DNA of 64,000 bases, from contig JAFZIG010000109.1 of assembly GCA_017554485.1 (NCBI GenBank), forward strand, positions 1 to 64,000, read 5' to 3'. The stretch comes from Acidaminococcaceae bacterium (GTDB lineage: Bacteria > Bacillota > Negativicutes > Acidaminococcales > Acidaminococcaceae). Positions 1 through 9,266 of this stretch are shown here, piece after piece. How positions within the stretch are numbered: position 1 is the stretch's first letter; each line of letters opens with the position of its first letter. Position numbers and translations under genes: made by a program. The notes below the pieces were generated by a model. That model was given only the letters and a program-made list of their open reading frames with translations. It searched no databases and was not told the origin of the DNA.

Positions 1-523
1 CGGCGATCACCTGGGCTGCGCCTATGAACTGGCGAAACAGTGCGATGCCCTGATCATCACCACGGCGGAAATCGCCGGCCAGGCAGCGGAGAACGGCTGC
101 AAGGCCCACGCTATGCACGTTGGGGGGACGTATAAATTCCCCTTCGGCAAAGTCCGTCTGACCCCCGCTTTCCACGGCAGCGGCATCGCCGGCGGCCATG
201 CCTGTGGCTTTATCATTGATTTCCACGGCACAAAGTTCTATTTTGCCGGCGATACATCCCTGTTCGGCGATATGAAGCTGCTCCAGGAACTGGATCCTTT
301 CAAATACGCCCTGCTGCCCATCGGCGGCAACTTCACCATGGATCCGCAAGACGCCGCCAAAGCCGCCGCATTCTTAAAGGCTCCGGTGGTGATTCCCATC
401 CACTACAACACCTGGCCCGTCATCGCCCAGGATCCGGAAGCTTATAAGGCTGATGTTGAAAAGAATGTACCGGGAACAAAAGTCATCCTGGTGGACCCGG
501 GCGACACCCTGGAATGGGATTAA
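1..523 (+). CDS. UPF0173-type metal-dependent hydrolase, C-terminal part (partial)
   Basis: The reading frame is open from the first bases, so the N-terminus lies outside the window. The visible product begins at a GDHLG segment, which fits the end of the HxHxDH metal motif of metallo-beta-lactamase-fold proteins. It then shows HGSG, a FAGDTSLF segment and a PIHYNTWP segment near the C-terminus, which supply the remaining metal ligands in the UPF0173 family. These proteins are predicted cytoplasmic Zn hydrolases of unknown substrate. The gene is followed by a strong terminator. Family assignment is by motif reading; the substrate is unknown. Confidence 0.85.
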   Translation, partial: GDHLGCAYELAKQCDALIITTAEIAGQAAENGCKAHAMHVGGTYKFPFGKVRLTPAFHGSGIAGGHACGFIIDFHGTKFYFAGDTSLFGDMKLLQELDPFKYALLPIGGNFTMDPQDAAKAAAFLKAPVVIPIHYNTWPVIAQDPEAYKADVEKNVPGTKVILVDPGDTLEWD

Positions 524-608
524 CGTAACCCTGTTGAATGGAATGACTAAGCAGTTTGCCGCCTGTACCACCTGAACCGGAGCATCGGCGTCAAACCCGC
601 AAAAACTG

Positions 609-648
609 CGAGGGTAACTGAGCGAACTCAGTTACCCTCGATTTTTAC
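609..648 (+). terminator. Intrinsic terminator after the UPF0173 gene
   Basis: A perfect 14-bp stem (609-622 with 627-640) closed by a CGAA tetraloop is followed by ATTTTT. It ends the plus-strand gene, and because the stem is perfect it may also stop tctA transcripts arriving from the other side. Confidence 0.9.
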
Positions 649-677
649 TGTTTAAGTTGTTTTACGTTGTTTCCGTA

Positions 678-2189
678 TCAGCCGGCTCCCTCTGTCTTTT
701 TCCGTTTCTTCAGCACTTTCATAAGAAGCGGTGAGAAAGAGGACAGGATGCACATCGCTATCAGAATCCAGCAAATCGGAGTACTGAAGAGGATGCTGAT
801 ATCATTGCCGGACAGGGTCAGGCTGCGGCGCAGACCGCGCTCCCCGATTGGTCCCAGGATCAGCGCCAGCACAACCGCTGCTGTGTTCAAATCCAGTTTC
901 CGCATCAAGTAGCCGAAAAAGCCGAACAGGAACATGATGCCCACTTCCACGAAGCTGTTGTTAATGGCAAAAGAACCTACCACGCACAGCACGAACACGC
1001 AGGGGATCAGGATCGCGTCGGACAAACGGGAAATGTGCGCGAACAGGCGGCAGCCCCCCAGACCGATTAGCAGCATGAAGAACTGCGTGACCACGAAGCC
1101 TGCAAAGAAGGTGTAGGTCATCTCCGCATATTTGGTGAACAGCTCCGGTCCGGGCTGCAGGCCCTGGATGATCAGGCCGCCCATGAGCACGGCGGTAACG
1201 GATTCGCCGGGGATGCCCAGCGTCAGCGTAGGAATCAGGGAGCCTCCGGTTACCGCGTTATTGGCTGCTTCCGAAGCCGCCACACCTTCAATGGAACCTT
1301 TGCCGAACTCGTCTTTGCGTTTAGAAAACTTCTTGGCGGTATCGTACCCCAGGAAACAGGCAATAGAGGCGCCGGCACCGGGCAGAATACCGATGATATT
1401 CCCGATGATCCAGGAACGGATTACATGGGGAAAAATCTGGGCCAACTCTTTAGCCTTCAGAATCACGGAATCTTCAAAATCGATAACGTTGCCCCGCTCC
1501 TTGATGGCTTTTTCAATCAGCATGAACACCTGGGACATGGAGAACAGACCGATCATGGCGCAGGTCACATTGATACCATTATACAGAGCGTCGAAACCGA
1601 ACATGTACCGTTCCACCCCTTCCATGGGATCCATGCCGATGGTGGACAGAACCAGGCCGAAAGCACCGGACATAAGGCCCTTGACCATAGAGCCGGAAGT
1701 CACACCCGCTATTATGGTAAGACCGAACAGTGCCAGCCAGAAATATTCCGGGCTGCCGAACTTCATGGCCAGCTGGGCTAACGCCGGTGCAAAGAAATAC
1801 AGGGAAATACAGCTGAGCAGACCGCCAAAGAAGGAAGCGGTACAGGCCGTGCCCAGCGCTTTACCAGCCTTGCCTTTCAGGGTCAGCTGGTAACCGTCAA
1901 TAGCCGTAGCAGCCGAAGCCGGCGTGCCCGGCGTGTGGATCAGGATGGCAGAAATGGAACCGCCGAAGATGGCGCCGCAATAAATGGCGCCTAACATAAT
2001 CAGGCCGGTTTCCGGTTTCATGCCGAACGTCAGGGGCAGCAGCAGCGCCACGCCCATAGCAGCGGAAAGACCCGGCATACAGCCGATGACAATACCAATC
2101 GTTACGCCAAGGATCATCATGCCCATGTTCATAGGTGAAAACACATGCAAGAAACCGGCGGCCATCAATCCTAATGTATTCGCATCCAT
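678..2189 (-). CDS. tctA: Tripartite tricarboxylate transporter, large membrane subunit TctA
   Basis: The 503-residue product is a strongly hydrophobic, multi-spanning protein with Gly/Pro-rich segments such as GCMPGLSAAMG near residue 38 and GILPGAGASIACF near residue 268, typical of TctA. In this family TctA forms the sodium-coupled permease for carboxylates delivered by the binding protein TctC. The start has an AGGCTG-type site preceded by GGGAGG at good spacing. It is the last gene of tctC-tctB-tctA, 18 bases after tctB. The substrate (citrate or another carboxylate) cannot be read from the sequence. Confidence 0.93.
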   Translation of the reverse strand: MDANTLGLMAAGFLHVFSPMNMGMMILGVTIGIVIGCMPGLSAAMGVALLLPLTFGMKPETGLIMLGAIYCGAIFGGSISAILIHTPGTPASAATAIDGYQLTLKGKAGKALGTACTASFFGGLLSCISLYFFAPALAQLAMKFGSPEYFWLALFGLTIIAGVTSGSMVKGLMSGAFGLVLSTIGMDPMEGVERYMFGFDALYNGINVTCAMIGLFSMSQVFMLIEKAIKERGNVIDFEDSVILKAKELAQIFPHVIRSWIIGNIIGILPGAGASIACFLGYDTAKKFSKRKDEFGKGSIEGVAASEAANNAVTGGSLIPTLTLGIPGESVTAVLMGGLIIQGLQPGPELFTKYAEMTYTFFAGFVVTQFFMLLIGLGGCRLFAHISRLSDAILIPCVFVLCVVGSFAINNSFVEVGIMFLFGFFGYLMRKLDLNTAAVVLALILGPIGERGLRRSLTLSGNDISILFSTPICWILIAMCILSSFSPLLMKVLKKRKKTEGAG

Positions 2190-2207
2190 ACGTAACAGCC
2201 TCCCCTC

Positions 2208-2666
2208 TTACAAGAATTCACCCAGTATCTCACCTTTGGGCAGCGGCACATTCAGGAACCAGCTGAAGGTAAAATACGTCAGGACAAGCATGACCAGCAA
2301 CACCAGCGCCATGTACTTTTTGGGTATTTTGAAATATTGCAGACAGAACAGGATATAAATGAGGGACGCCACATAAAACCCAAAAAAGTACATCAGCACG
2401 AAGAACCCCAGGAAGGCCGCGAACATGGTCCAGAACTGTTTGGGCTGAAAGCCTTTGAACGTTTCCGACAGATCATTAATAACATGCCTGTCTTTCATAT
2501 ACTGCTTTACCATATCATACAGCCGGACAGTGGTCAGCAAAAACAGAAGACCGATGACAAAATAAGGATAATGGCGGGCGCCTTCCGGGAACTTCCCGGT
2601 CTCGTACTGGAAAAACGCGCAGAACAGGTACATGAAGACACAGATATAAAGATCGGTCCTTTTCAT
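2208..2666 (-). CDS. tctB: Tripartite tricarboxylate transporter, small membrane subunit TctB
   Basis: A 152-residue membrane protein with about four hydrophobic segments, the size and layout of the TctB subunit. It sits between tctC and tctA in the usual order. The ATG at 2666 is preferred over an in-frame start nine bases upstream because GAGG lies at suitable distance from it. TctB is needed for transport, but its exact role is not well defined in the family. Confidence 0.88.
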   Translation of the reverse strand: MKRTDLYICVFMYLFCAFFQYETGKFPEGARHYPYFVIGLLFLLTTVRLYDMVKQYMKDRHVINDLSETFKGFQPKQFWTMFAAFLGFFVLMYFFGFYVASLIYILFCLQYFKIPKKYMALVLLVMLVLTYFTFSWFLNVPLPKGEILGEFL

Positions 2667-2689
2667 AAGAAACAACCTCGCGATCGAAA

Positions 2690-2770
2690 TTACAAACAGC
2701 CATTAATAAAACCGGTCTGAAGCAGCCGTCCCACAGGCAGCCGCCTCAGCCGGCTTCAGTTTTTCAGTAT
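2690..2770 (-). other. Structured tctC-tctB intergenic region
   Basis: The gap between the binding-protein gene and tctB holds an imperfect inverted repeat (CTGAAGC and GCTTCAG arms with GC-rich interior) followed on the minus strand by CCGGTTTTATT. A partial terminator or mRNA-stabilising hairpin here would favour excess binding protein over permease. This is inferred from structure and position only. Confidence 0.4.
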
Positions 2771-2831
2771 AACCGTAACACAGAGGAAAGAAATCCGGTC
2801 ACCGGAATCCTTTCAACCCGCATCGATCCGA

Positions 2832-3839
2832 TTATTTGTCATACAATTTGGTAACTACGTTCTTGCAGAAATCCATCTGTTCTGCAATTAAAGCGCCCAG
2901 AGCCTTGCTGTCCTTGTAATCGGTAGCCATGCCGGCTTTCTGATGAGCTTCTTTAACCTTCGGATCATCCATGGTCTTCTTCATAGCGGTTTCATAGAAT
3001 TTGATAATATTTTCCGGAGTGCCCTTGGGAGCTACCAGGGCGCGGGCAGAACCGTACCATTTGTTATAGTAGCCTAATTCGCCCAGGGTCGGAACGTCTT
3101 TCAGCAGCGGGTCGCGTTTTTCGGCAAACAGGCCTAACACGCGCAGTTCCGCTTTGTCACCGTTGATCAGCTTGGCAATATCGGCAACCTTGGCGCAGGA
3201 GAAGTCAACTTCGCCCTGGCGCAGGGCCAGCAGCTGGTCAGCAGTTCCGCCGTAAGGAACAGCCTTATACTGGAATTTGGCAGACTGTGCAAGCAACTGT
3301 GCCGCCGTATGGTTGGAAGCCTTAACGCCGTTGGTGGAAGCTTTCAGTACGCCGGGTTTTGCCTGTGCGTCAGCTACCAGTTCTTTCAGGGTTTTCCATT
3401 TTGCGTCTTTCTTAACTACAACAACACCGGTCTCGGTCAGATGGTTGCAGATGGGAACGATGCTCTTATCATTGAACGGAGCATTGGGCTGAATTGCCAG
3501 AGTGGTATAAGTGGGAAGGTTGATGAAACCGATGGTATATCCGTCAGGTTTCGCTTTGGTCAGTTCGGTCCAGCCAATCTTGCCGTCAGCACCGGGCTTG
3601 TTTTCAATAACCATGGTCTGGCCTACATACGGTTTGGCATTATTCAGCAGCAGGCGGGCGCCTGTATCCGTACCGGAACCGGCCTTATACGCGATAATGA
3701 CTTTGACGTCCTTTGTGGGTTTCCATTCTTTGTTGGCATCAGCAGCCTTCTTGTCACCGCCGCCACCGCCGCCGCAGCCCGTCATCAAGACAGACGCCGC
3801 CAACATCAGGGAACCTGCTACAGCAAGAATTTTTTTCAT
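2832..3839 (-). CDS. tctC: Tripartite tricarboxylate transporter substrate-binding lipoprotein TctC
   Basis: The 335-residue product starts with a lipoprotein signal (MKKILAVAG, hydrophobic core, then LMTGC at about residue 22) followed by a poly-Gly linker. It continues into the Bug/TctC fold with a KVIIAYKAGSGTDTGARLL segment that normally contacts the carboxylate ligand. The start at 3839 is preferred over a longer in-frame one because a GGAGGAG site lies just upstream. In the diderm host it would work in the periplasm with TctA and TctB. The ligand is unknown. Confidence 0.92.
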   Translation of the reverse strand: MKKILAVAGSLMLAASVLMTGCGGGGGGDKKAADANKEWKPTKDVKVIIAYKAGSGTDTGARLLLNNAKPYVGQTMVIENKPGADGKIGWTELTKAKPDGYTIGFINLPTYTTLAIQPNAPFNDKSIVPICNHLTETGVVVVKKDAKWKTLKELVADAQAKPGVLKASTNGVKASNHTAAQLLAQSAKFQYKAVPYGGTADQLLALRQGEVDFSCAKVADIAKLINGDKAELRVLGLFAEKRDPLLKDVPTLGELGYYNKWYGSARALVAPKGTPENIIKFYETAMKKTMDDPKVKEAHQKAGMATDYKDSKALGALIAEQMDFCKNVVTKLYDK

Positions 3840-4020
3840 AAGTTTCTCCTCCTTCATAAAATTCAATTTTACAAAATTATGCGGCTCATCCAAAACGTTC
3901 CGAATGAGCGCAAATTTTCTGTACAACCGATACCTTTACTATACTACAACTCCCTAAAACATTCAAGAAATTTTTACCCTATATATGAAAATGAAAATAT
4001 TCCTTCATTCTTTGAAACAA

Positions 4021-4070
4021 AAAGAAAAACACATCCTGCAGCGGCGCCATGGCCGCAATACACGATGTGT
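4021..4070 (-). terminator. Terminator of the fatty-acid synthesis operon, after rnc
   Basis: Arms AAACACATC and GATGTGTTT enclose a further GC-rich inner stem around GCGGCCATGGCGCCGC and are followed on the minus strand by TTCTTTTTG. It lies directly after the rnc stop codon. Confidence 0.75.
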
Positions 4071-4832
4071 TTAAAAATCTTCTTTTTTCAGCCTTTCCAG
4101 CGCTTCACGGGCAGCCTGCTGTTCCGATTCCTTTTTGGTCCGACCCTTGCCGCTGCCGTATTCCACGCCGTTGATAAAAACGCCGGAGGTAAAAATACGG
4201 TTATGTTCCGGTCCTTCAAAGTCCAGCATCTCGTACACGATATCATACTGAGCCTTATGCTGCAGCCGTTCCTGCAGCATGCTCTTGTAATCCCCCATCA
4301 CCAGCTGGCCGTTGCAGACAGCGTTGATTTCTGCTTCCAGGAGCCCCAAAAGGTACTGCTGCGCCGCCGCAAAGCCCTGATCCAGGTAGTAAGCCCCTAA
4401 AACCGCTTCAAACGCGTCTGCCAGAATCGACGGTCTCCTGTTGCCGCCGGAAGACAGTTCTCCGTTGCCCATACGCAGGTAATTTCCCAAGCCTATGCGT
4501 TTTGCGCACTGGTACAGGGAAGCTTCGCATACCACCTGAGCACGAAGCTTGGTCATCCGACCCTCATCAAAATGAGGAAAATGTTCAAACATATAGGTGC
4601 TTACAATGAGGCCCAGCACGGAATCTCCCAAAAACTCCAGCCGCTCATTGTGTTCATTATGAGGATAATGCAAGGTCTCATGCGCATAAGAAGTATGTGT
4701 CAGGGCAAGATTCAGCAGTTCATACCGCTGCATCGTAATGCCCAGATTACTGCACAGTTCCTGGAGCTTTGCCCTGCGTTCCTCACTGATACGGGGCGGA
4801 CCCGTAAATGCTTTCATGGTCAGTGTCTGCAT
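4071..4832 (-). CDS. rnc: Ribonuclease III
   Basis: The 253-residue protein has an N-terminal RNase III domain with the signature ERLEFLGDSVL near residue 63. The second acidic cluster, LADAFEAVLGAYYLD, lies near residue 137. A C-terminal double-stranded-RNA-binding domain spans about residues 180-250 and ends in GKGRTKKESEQQAAREAL. It cleaves structured rRNA and mRNA precursors. It is the last gene of the FASII operon, a common arrangement next to fabF and acpP in Firmicutes. Confidence 0.97.
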   Translation of the reverse strand: MQTLTMKAFTGPPRISEERRAKLQELCSNLGITMQRYELLNLALTHTSYAHETLHYPHNEHNERLEFLGDSVLGLIVSTYMFEHFPHFDEGRMTKLRAQVVCEASLYQCAKRIGLGNYLRMGNGELSSGGNRRPSILADAFEAVLGAYYLDQGFAAAQQYLLGLLEAEINAVCNGQLVMGDYKSMLQERLQHKAQYDIVYEMLDFEGPEHNRIFTSGVFINGVEYGSGKGRTKKESEQQAAREALERLKKEDF

Positions 4833-4837
4833 GACGG

Positions 4838-6088
4838 TTACTCTTCGTATTTTTTAATCACGATAACTGCGTTATGACCGCCAAAGCCAAAATTGCTGGA
4901 CATAGCAGCCCGGACATCCTGCTTTCTGGCTTCATTTGGAACGTAGTCCAGATCCATGCCATCCTCGGTATCCACCTCATGGTAATTCATAGTGGGCGGG
5001 ATGATGCCATTCACAATCGTCAGCGTGGTCGCTACAGCTTCCATGCCGCCGGCGCCACCCAGCAGATGGCCAGTCATAGATTTATTGGAGCTCATAGGAA
5101 CCTTGTAAGCCCGTTCGCCGAAAATCTTTTTGGCCGCAATAGTCTCATTCAGGTCGTTGCGGTGAGTGGAAGTCCCATGGGCATTGATGTAATCAATATC
5201 ATCCGGAGCCATGCCCGCATCTTTAATGGCCGCTTCCATGCAGAGTGCAGGCATTATGCCCGCCGGATCGGGAGCCGTAATATGATAAGCGTCCGTATTC
5301 ATGGCAAAACCTGCCAGTTCCGCATAAATATGGGCGCCCCGTTTTTTGGCGTGTTCCAGTTCTTCCAGAACAAGCACACCGCCGCCATCCCCCATGACGA
5401 AACCGCTGCGGGTCTTGTCGAAAGGACGGGAAGCCGCCTGAGGATTGTCATTGCTGTCGGTACACAGGGCTTTCATGTTTTCAAAGCCCGCAATGGCAAT
5501 AGGATTAACAGCCGCTTCTACACCGCCCGCGATCATGGCATCCGCATCGCCGTACTGGATAGTACGGAAAGCGTCGCCGATGCAGTTAGTCCCCGTAGCG
5601 CAGGCTGTCACGATAGCCGTATTGGGTCCTTTCCAGCCTAACGCGATACCGACATGGGCTGCCGGCATATTGGGAATCTCCATGGGAATAAAGAAGGGAC
5701 TGATGCGCCCCGGACCCTTTTCTCCGTATTTCAGGGATTGCTCCAGGAACGTCTGGATGCCGCCAATGCCAGTACCTACACACACGCCTAACCGAGCAGG
5801 GTCTTCCTGCGCCACGTCGATGCCGGCATCCGCAACTGCCTGCTTGGCCACAGCTACCGCATACTGGGCCACCCGGTCCATTTTACGGCCTTCTTTTTTA
5901 TCTACATACTGGGTATAATCAAAGTCTTTGACTTCCCCGGCAATTTTCGTTTTTAATGCGGTAGTATCAAATGCCTTGATCGTATCGATACCGGATTTTC
6001 CGGCAATCAGATTATTCCAGAAAGTTTCCACATCGTTACCGATTGGTGTAACTACGCCTAACCCGGTAATTACTACGCGTTTCTTCAA
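4838..6088 (-). CDS. fabF: Beta-ketoacyl-ACP synthase II
   Basis: A 416-residue thiolase-fold condensing enzyme that elongates acyl-ACP with malonyl-ACP. The Cys-His-His triad is visible: the nucleophile in VTACATG (about residue 163), NAHGTST, and MTGHLLGGAGG. I choose a TTG start at 6088, giving MKKRVVITGLG, because GAGGTG lies at proper spacing; a GTG nine bases upstream would overlap that site. It lies between fabK and rnc. Confidence 0.96.
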   Translation of the reverse strand: MKKRVVITGLGVVTPIGNDVETFWNNLIAGKSGIDTIKAFDTTALKTKIAGEVKDFDYTQYVDKKEGRKMDRVAQYAVAVAKQAVADAGIDVAQEDPARLGVCVGTGIGGIQTFLEQSLKYGEKGPGRISPFFIPMEIPNMPAAHVGIALGWKGPNTAIVTACATGTNCIGDAFRTIQYGDADAMIAGGVEAAVNPIAIAGFENMKALCTDSNDNPQAASRPFDKTRSGFVMGDGGGVLVLEELEHAKKRGAHIYAELAGFAMNTDAYHITAPDPAGIMPALCMEAAIKDAGMAPDDIDYINAHGTSTHRNDLNETIAAKKIFGERAYKVPMSSNKSMTGHLLGGAGGMEAVATTLTIVNGIIPPTMNYHEVDTEDGMDLDYVPNEARKQDVRAAMSSNFGFGGHNAVIVIKKYEE

Positions 6089-6169
6089 AATTATCACCTC
6101 ATAATTACTTGGAACTGCCAGTCAATAACCCGGAACTTCTGCCTGTCCGGATTATTATTACAATTCCTT

Positions 6170-7126
6170 TTAGCTTTCAATCGCTGCAATTTCTTCTTTT
6201 AGACGCCGGAATATTTCCTTTACCGGCAGGATCTCATGGATCTTCCACATATGGGCCCCGGTAAAAATCAGACCCGTCTCCACATCGCCCTGCTGTGCCC
6301 TGGACAAAGCGCGGATGATGCAGAACTGGTGGGTACAATGCTTCAGGCAGGCATCACAGGTAATCGGCAAAGGCGCCCTGCCTTCCAGGGAAAGCTGTGC
6401 GAAAGGACTGCGGATAGCGCGGCCCTTGTAACCTACCGGACTGTCGATCTGCACAACATCTTCTTTGACCATCTTAAGGTACATTTCTTTCAGGAAGCGG
6501 GCGCCGTTGGATTCCTCGCTGGCCGCAAAGCGGCTTCCCATCTGCACACCATTGGCTCCCAGCTTCAGCAAGTCTACGATGTCCTGCCCGCAGGTGGCAC
6601 CGCCGGCCGCGATAACAGGAATGTTCACTGCTTTTACGATATCCGGCAGGATCTCTTTAATTGACTGCTGTGTACCCAGATGACCGCCTGCTTCCGTGCC
6701 TTCCACCACTATAGCGGAAGCCCCCAGCTTCTCGGAAATCTTTGCCAGCTTGACAGACGATACAATCGGCACTACCGCCACATTATATTCCCTGCCCACA
6801 GCAAAAATATCTCTTGAAAAACCGGCGCCGGCTACGATCAGATCCACGCCTTCCTGCGCGGCAGTCACGATTAAGTTTTTAAATGCGCGCGCCGCAACCA
6901 TACAGTTGATGCCAATGATACCTTTGCCGTTTGTCAGTTTACGGGCAAGGCGGATCTCCGTCCGTAATTCCTGCTCCTCCATTCCGGAAGCAGCAATCAG
7001 GCCGATTCCCCCTTCATTGGCTACCGCAGAAGCCAGTCGTGCCGTTGATAATCTAATTGCCATACCGCCCTGGATAATCGGAACCTGCGCAACTAAATTC
7101 CCTATTTTAAGCACTGGTAATTTCAA
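6170..7126 (-). CDS. fabK: Enoyl-ACP reductase II (FMN-dependent)
   Basis: The 318-residue TIM-barrel flavoprotein belongs to the nitronate monooxygenase/FabK family. It has PIIQGGMA at the N-terminus, a GTEAGGHLG segment and AAGGATCGQDIVD near the phosphate-binding region. FabK reduces enoyl-ACP in organisms lacking FabI, and its place inside the FASII operon supports that over nitronate oxidation. The start appears to be TTG with GGGGATAT upstream. Because FabK is insensitive to triclosan, hosts that carry it as sole enoyl reductase are expected to tolerate that compound. Confidence 0.93.
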   Translation of the reverse strand: MKLPVLKIGNLVAQVPIIQGGMAIRLSTARLASAVANEGGIGLIAASGMEEQELRTEIRLARKLTNGKGIIGINCMVAARAFKNLIVTAAQEGVDLIVAGAGFSRDIFAVGREYNVAVVPIVSSVKLAKISEKLGASAIVVEGTEAGGHLGTQQSIKEILPDIVKAVNIPVIAAGGATCGQDIVDLLKLGANGVQMGSRFAASEESNGARFLKEMYLKMVKEDVVQIDSPVGYKGRAIRSPFAQLSLEGRAPLPITCDACLKHCTHQFCIIRALSRAQQGDVETGLIFTGAHMWKIHEILPVKEIFRRLKEEIAAIES

Positions 7127-7221
7127 CAGATATCCCCCATTTCAGGAAACAAAATTCGATCCATAAAAACAATACAGTTTTCAGGGATGCCCTGACCAGG
7201 GCATCCCCGGACTGATCGGCA

Positions 7222-7455
7222 TTATGCCTTTTCTTCTTCCAACATTTTAACTGCGTCAGCAACAGTACGGATCTTTTCAGCCTTTTCATCAGGAATTTCA
7301 ACACCGAATTCCTCTTCAAAAGCCATGATCAGTTCAACGATGTCCAGAGAATCAGCTCCCAGATCATCAATGAACGCAGATTCCATTTTAACTTCATCAG
7401 CGTCAACGCTTAACTGTTCAACAGTAATATCTCTTACTTTTTCGAAAGTGCCCAT
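7222..7455 (-). CDS. acpP: Acyl carrier protein
   Basis: A small acidic 77-residue protein with the GADSLDIVE motif, whose Ser (about residue 37) carries the phosphopantetheine arm. The ATG at 7455 follows a very strong AGGAGGTG site, suiting an abundant protein; a GTG one codon upstream is less likely. It lies between fabG and fabK, and coaD for the cofactor precursor is elsewhere in this window. Confidence 0.97.
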   Translation of the reverse strand: MGTFEKVRDITVEQLSVDADEVKMESAFIDDLGADSLDIVELIMAFEEEFGVEIPDEKAEKIRTVADAVKMLEEEKA

Positions 7456-7503
7456 CACGATTCACCTCCTCTCAAGACCTGTTACCGGTCAATCTCTTGT
7501 TTC

Positions 7504-8250
7504 TTAATTCATAAACATACCGCCATTAACATGTAATGTCTGGCCAGTAATATACGCAGCCTCATCCGATACCAGGAATGCAACCGCTTTGGCAATATCC
7601 TCCGGGTCGCCGAGACGCCCCATGGGGATACCTGCTTTCAAACTCTCCACTACCTTTTCCGGTAATACCGCCGTCATGTCGGTAGCGATAAAACCGGGAG
7701 CCACAGCATTCACCGTAATGCCCCGGACCGCGACTTCTTTCGCCGTGGCTTTGGTAAAGCCCAAAATACCTGCCTTGGCCGCGGCATAATTCGCCTGGCC
7801 GGCATTACCCATGGCGCCCACTACGGAACTGATGTTGACGATGCGGCCACTGCGGGCTTTCATCATATATTTGACAGCAGCCTTGGTGCAGTTGAACACG
7901 CTCTTCAGATTAGTGAGCAGCACCGCATCCCAGTCTGCTTCTTTCATGCGCATCAAAAGACCGTCACGGGTGATACCTGCATTATTTACCAGGATATCAA
8001 TTTTCCCAAAAGCTTTGAATACCTCGTCTACCATGGCCGCGCAAGCTTCTGCATCCGCCACATCGGTTTTCACCAGGATCGCTTTACGCCCCAGCGCTTC
8101 CACTTCCGCTTTGGTCTTCTCGGCAGCTTCCGTATTGCCGGCAAAGTTGATGGCAATATCGGCGCCCCGGGAAGCCAGCAGCAGGGCAATGCTTCTGCCA
8201 ATGCCGCGGGATGCCCCCGTGACTAATGCAACTTTACCTTCTAACTGCAT
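7504..8250 (-). CDS. fabG: 3-oxoacyl-ACP reductase
   Basis: A 248-residue short-chain dehydrogenase that reduces beta-ketoacyl-ACP with NADPH. It has the nucleotide motif TGASRGIG at residues 12-19, NNAG near 88, the catalytic Ser in NISSVVG and the YAAAKAG Tyr-Lys pair. The ATG at 8250 has AAGGAGG upstream and lies one base from the fabD stop, indicating translational coupling. Confidence 0.97.
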   Translation of the reverse strand: MQLEGKVALVTGASRGIGRSIALLLASRGADIAINFAGNTEAAEKTKAEVEALGRKAILVKTDVADAEACAAMVDEVFKAFGKIDILVNNAGITRDGLLMRMKEADWDAVLLTNLKSVFNCTKAAVKYMMKARSGRIVNISSVVGAMGNAGQANYAAAKAGILGFTKATAKEVAVRGITVNAVAPGFIATDMTAVLPEKVVESLKAGIPMGRLGDPEDIAKAVAFLVSDEAAYITGQTLHVNGGMFMN

Positions 8251-8251
8251 T

Positions 8252-9199
8252 TTAGCGAACCTCCTTAAAATAAGCAAGTGTTTTTTCCAAACTTGCCATA
8301 TCTTCTACATTTAATGCGTTCATGGCGCGGTCAATTTTGCGGGTAAAACCGGTCAGTACCTTGCCCGGACCAACTTCAACATAAGTATCGAAACCGTCTT
8401 TGATCATATTCCGCATGGACATCTCCCACTTTACCGGACTGGCGGCCTGCTTCACCAGCAAGGCGCGGATTTCTTCCGCTTTCACCACCGGTTCCGCCGT
8501 TACATTGGCTACCACAGGGAATTTTGCGTCACGGAATTCAATCTTATCCAGCACTTGTTTTAACCGTTCTGCAGCCGGTTTCATCAGCGTGCTGTGGAAA
8601 GGCGCGCTCACCGGCAGCGGGATCGCTCGTTTAGCGCCTGTTGTTTTCAAGGCGTCCGTTGCTTTTTCCACTGCCTTTGTAGCCCCTGCGATGACAACCT
8701 GTCCGGGGCAATTGAAGTTCACCGCCTGTACCGCTTCGCCACAATCTGCTTCCACCTTCTGGCAGATTGCCACGATTTCATCGGGAGTCAGCCCCATCAC
8801 CGCCGCCATAGCGCCTTCCCCTACGGGAACGGCTTCCTGCATAAACTGGCCCCGTTTGCAGACAGCAACTACCGCATCCTGCAGGCTCATGACCCCCGCG
8901 GCCACCAGGGCAGAGTATTCACCCAGGCTGTGCCCGCCTGCAATCTCACATTCCAGCCCGTGCTCGCGCATCACAGCCAAGGCCGCCACACTGCAGGTTA
9001 AAATAGCAGGCTGCGTATTTTTTGTCAGGCGAAGATCCTCTTCCGGACCTTCGAAGCACAGTTTGCTGATGGAAAAGCCCAGCGCCTCATCGGCTTCCTC
9101 AAACACCTTCTTTGCGCAGGCATAATTATCGTAAAAATCTTTGCACATACCTACTTTTTGGGATCCCTGTCCCGGAAATACGAAAGCAACTTTTGCCAT
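8252..9199 (-). CDS. fabD: Malonyl-CoA:ACP transacylase
   Basis: A 315-residue acyltransferase that charges ACP with malonyl groups. It begins with FPGQGSQ and carries the nucleophile motif GHSLGEY (Ser near residue 90) and the catalytic His in PVSAPFHSTLM. The ATG at 9199, giving MAKVAFVFPGQGSQ, is preferred over an upstream in-frame start because GAGGTTGA precedes it. Confidence 0.97.
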   Translation of the reverse strand: MAKVAFVFPGQGSQKVGMCKDFYDNYACAKKVFEEADEALGFSISKLCFEGPEEDLRLTKNTQPAILTCSVAALAVMREHGLECEIAGGHSLGEYSALVAAGVMSLQDAVVAVCKRGQFMQEAVPVGEGAMAAVMGLTPDEIVAICQKVEADCGEAVQAVNFNCPGQVVIAGATKAVEKATDALKTTGAKRAIPLPVSAPFHSTLMKPAAERLKQVLDKIEFRDAKFPVVANVTAEPVVKAEEIRALLVKQAASPVKWEMSMRNMIKDGFDTYVEVGPGKVLTGFTRKIDRAMNALNVEDMASLEKTLAYFKEVR

Positions 9200-9266
9200 C
9201 AAATCAACCTCACTTTCCTTGCCCAATTGTACTGCTGTATCTTCAGATTTGTACCTTATTCCAGAT

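Noticed and set aside
3309..4400. 363-residue plus-strand frame across tctC and rnc
   Set aside because: It crosses two real genes and their terminator in antisense; no start signal.
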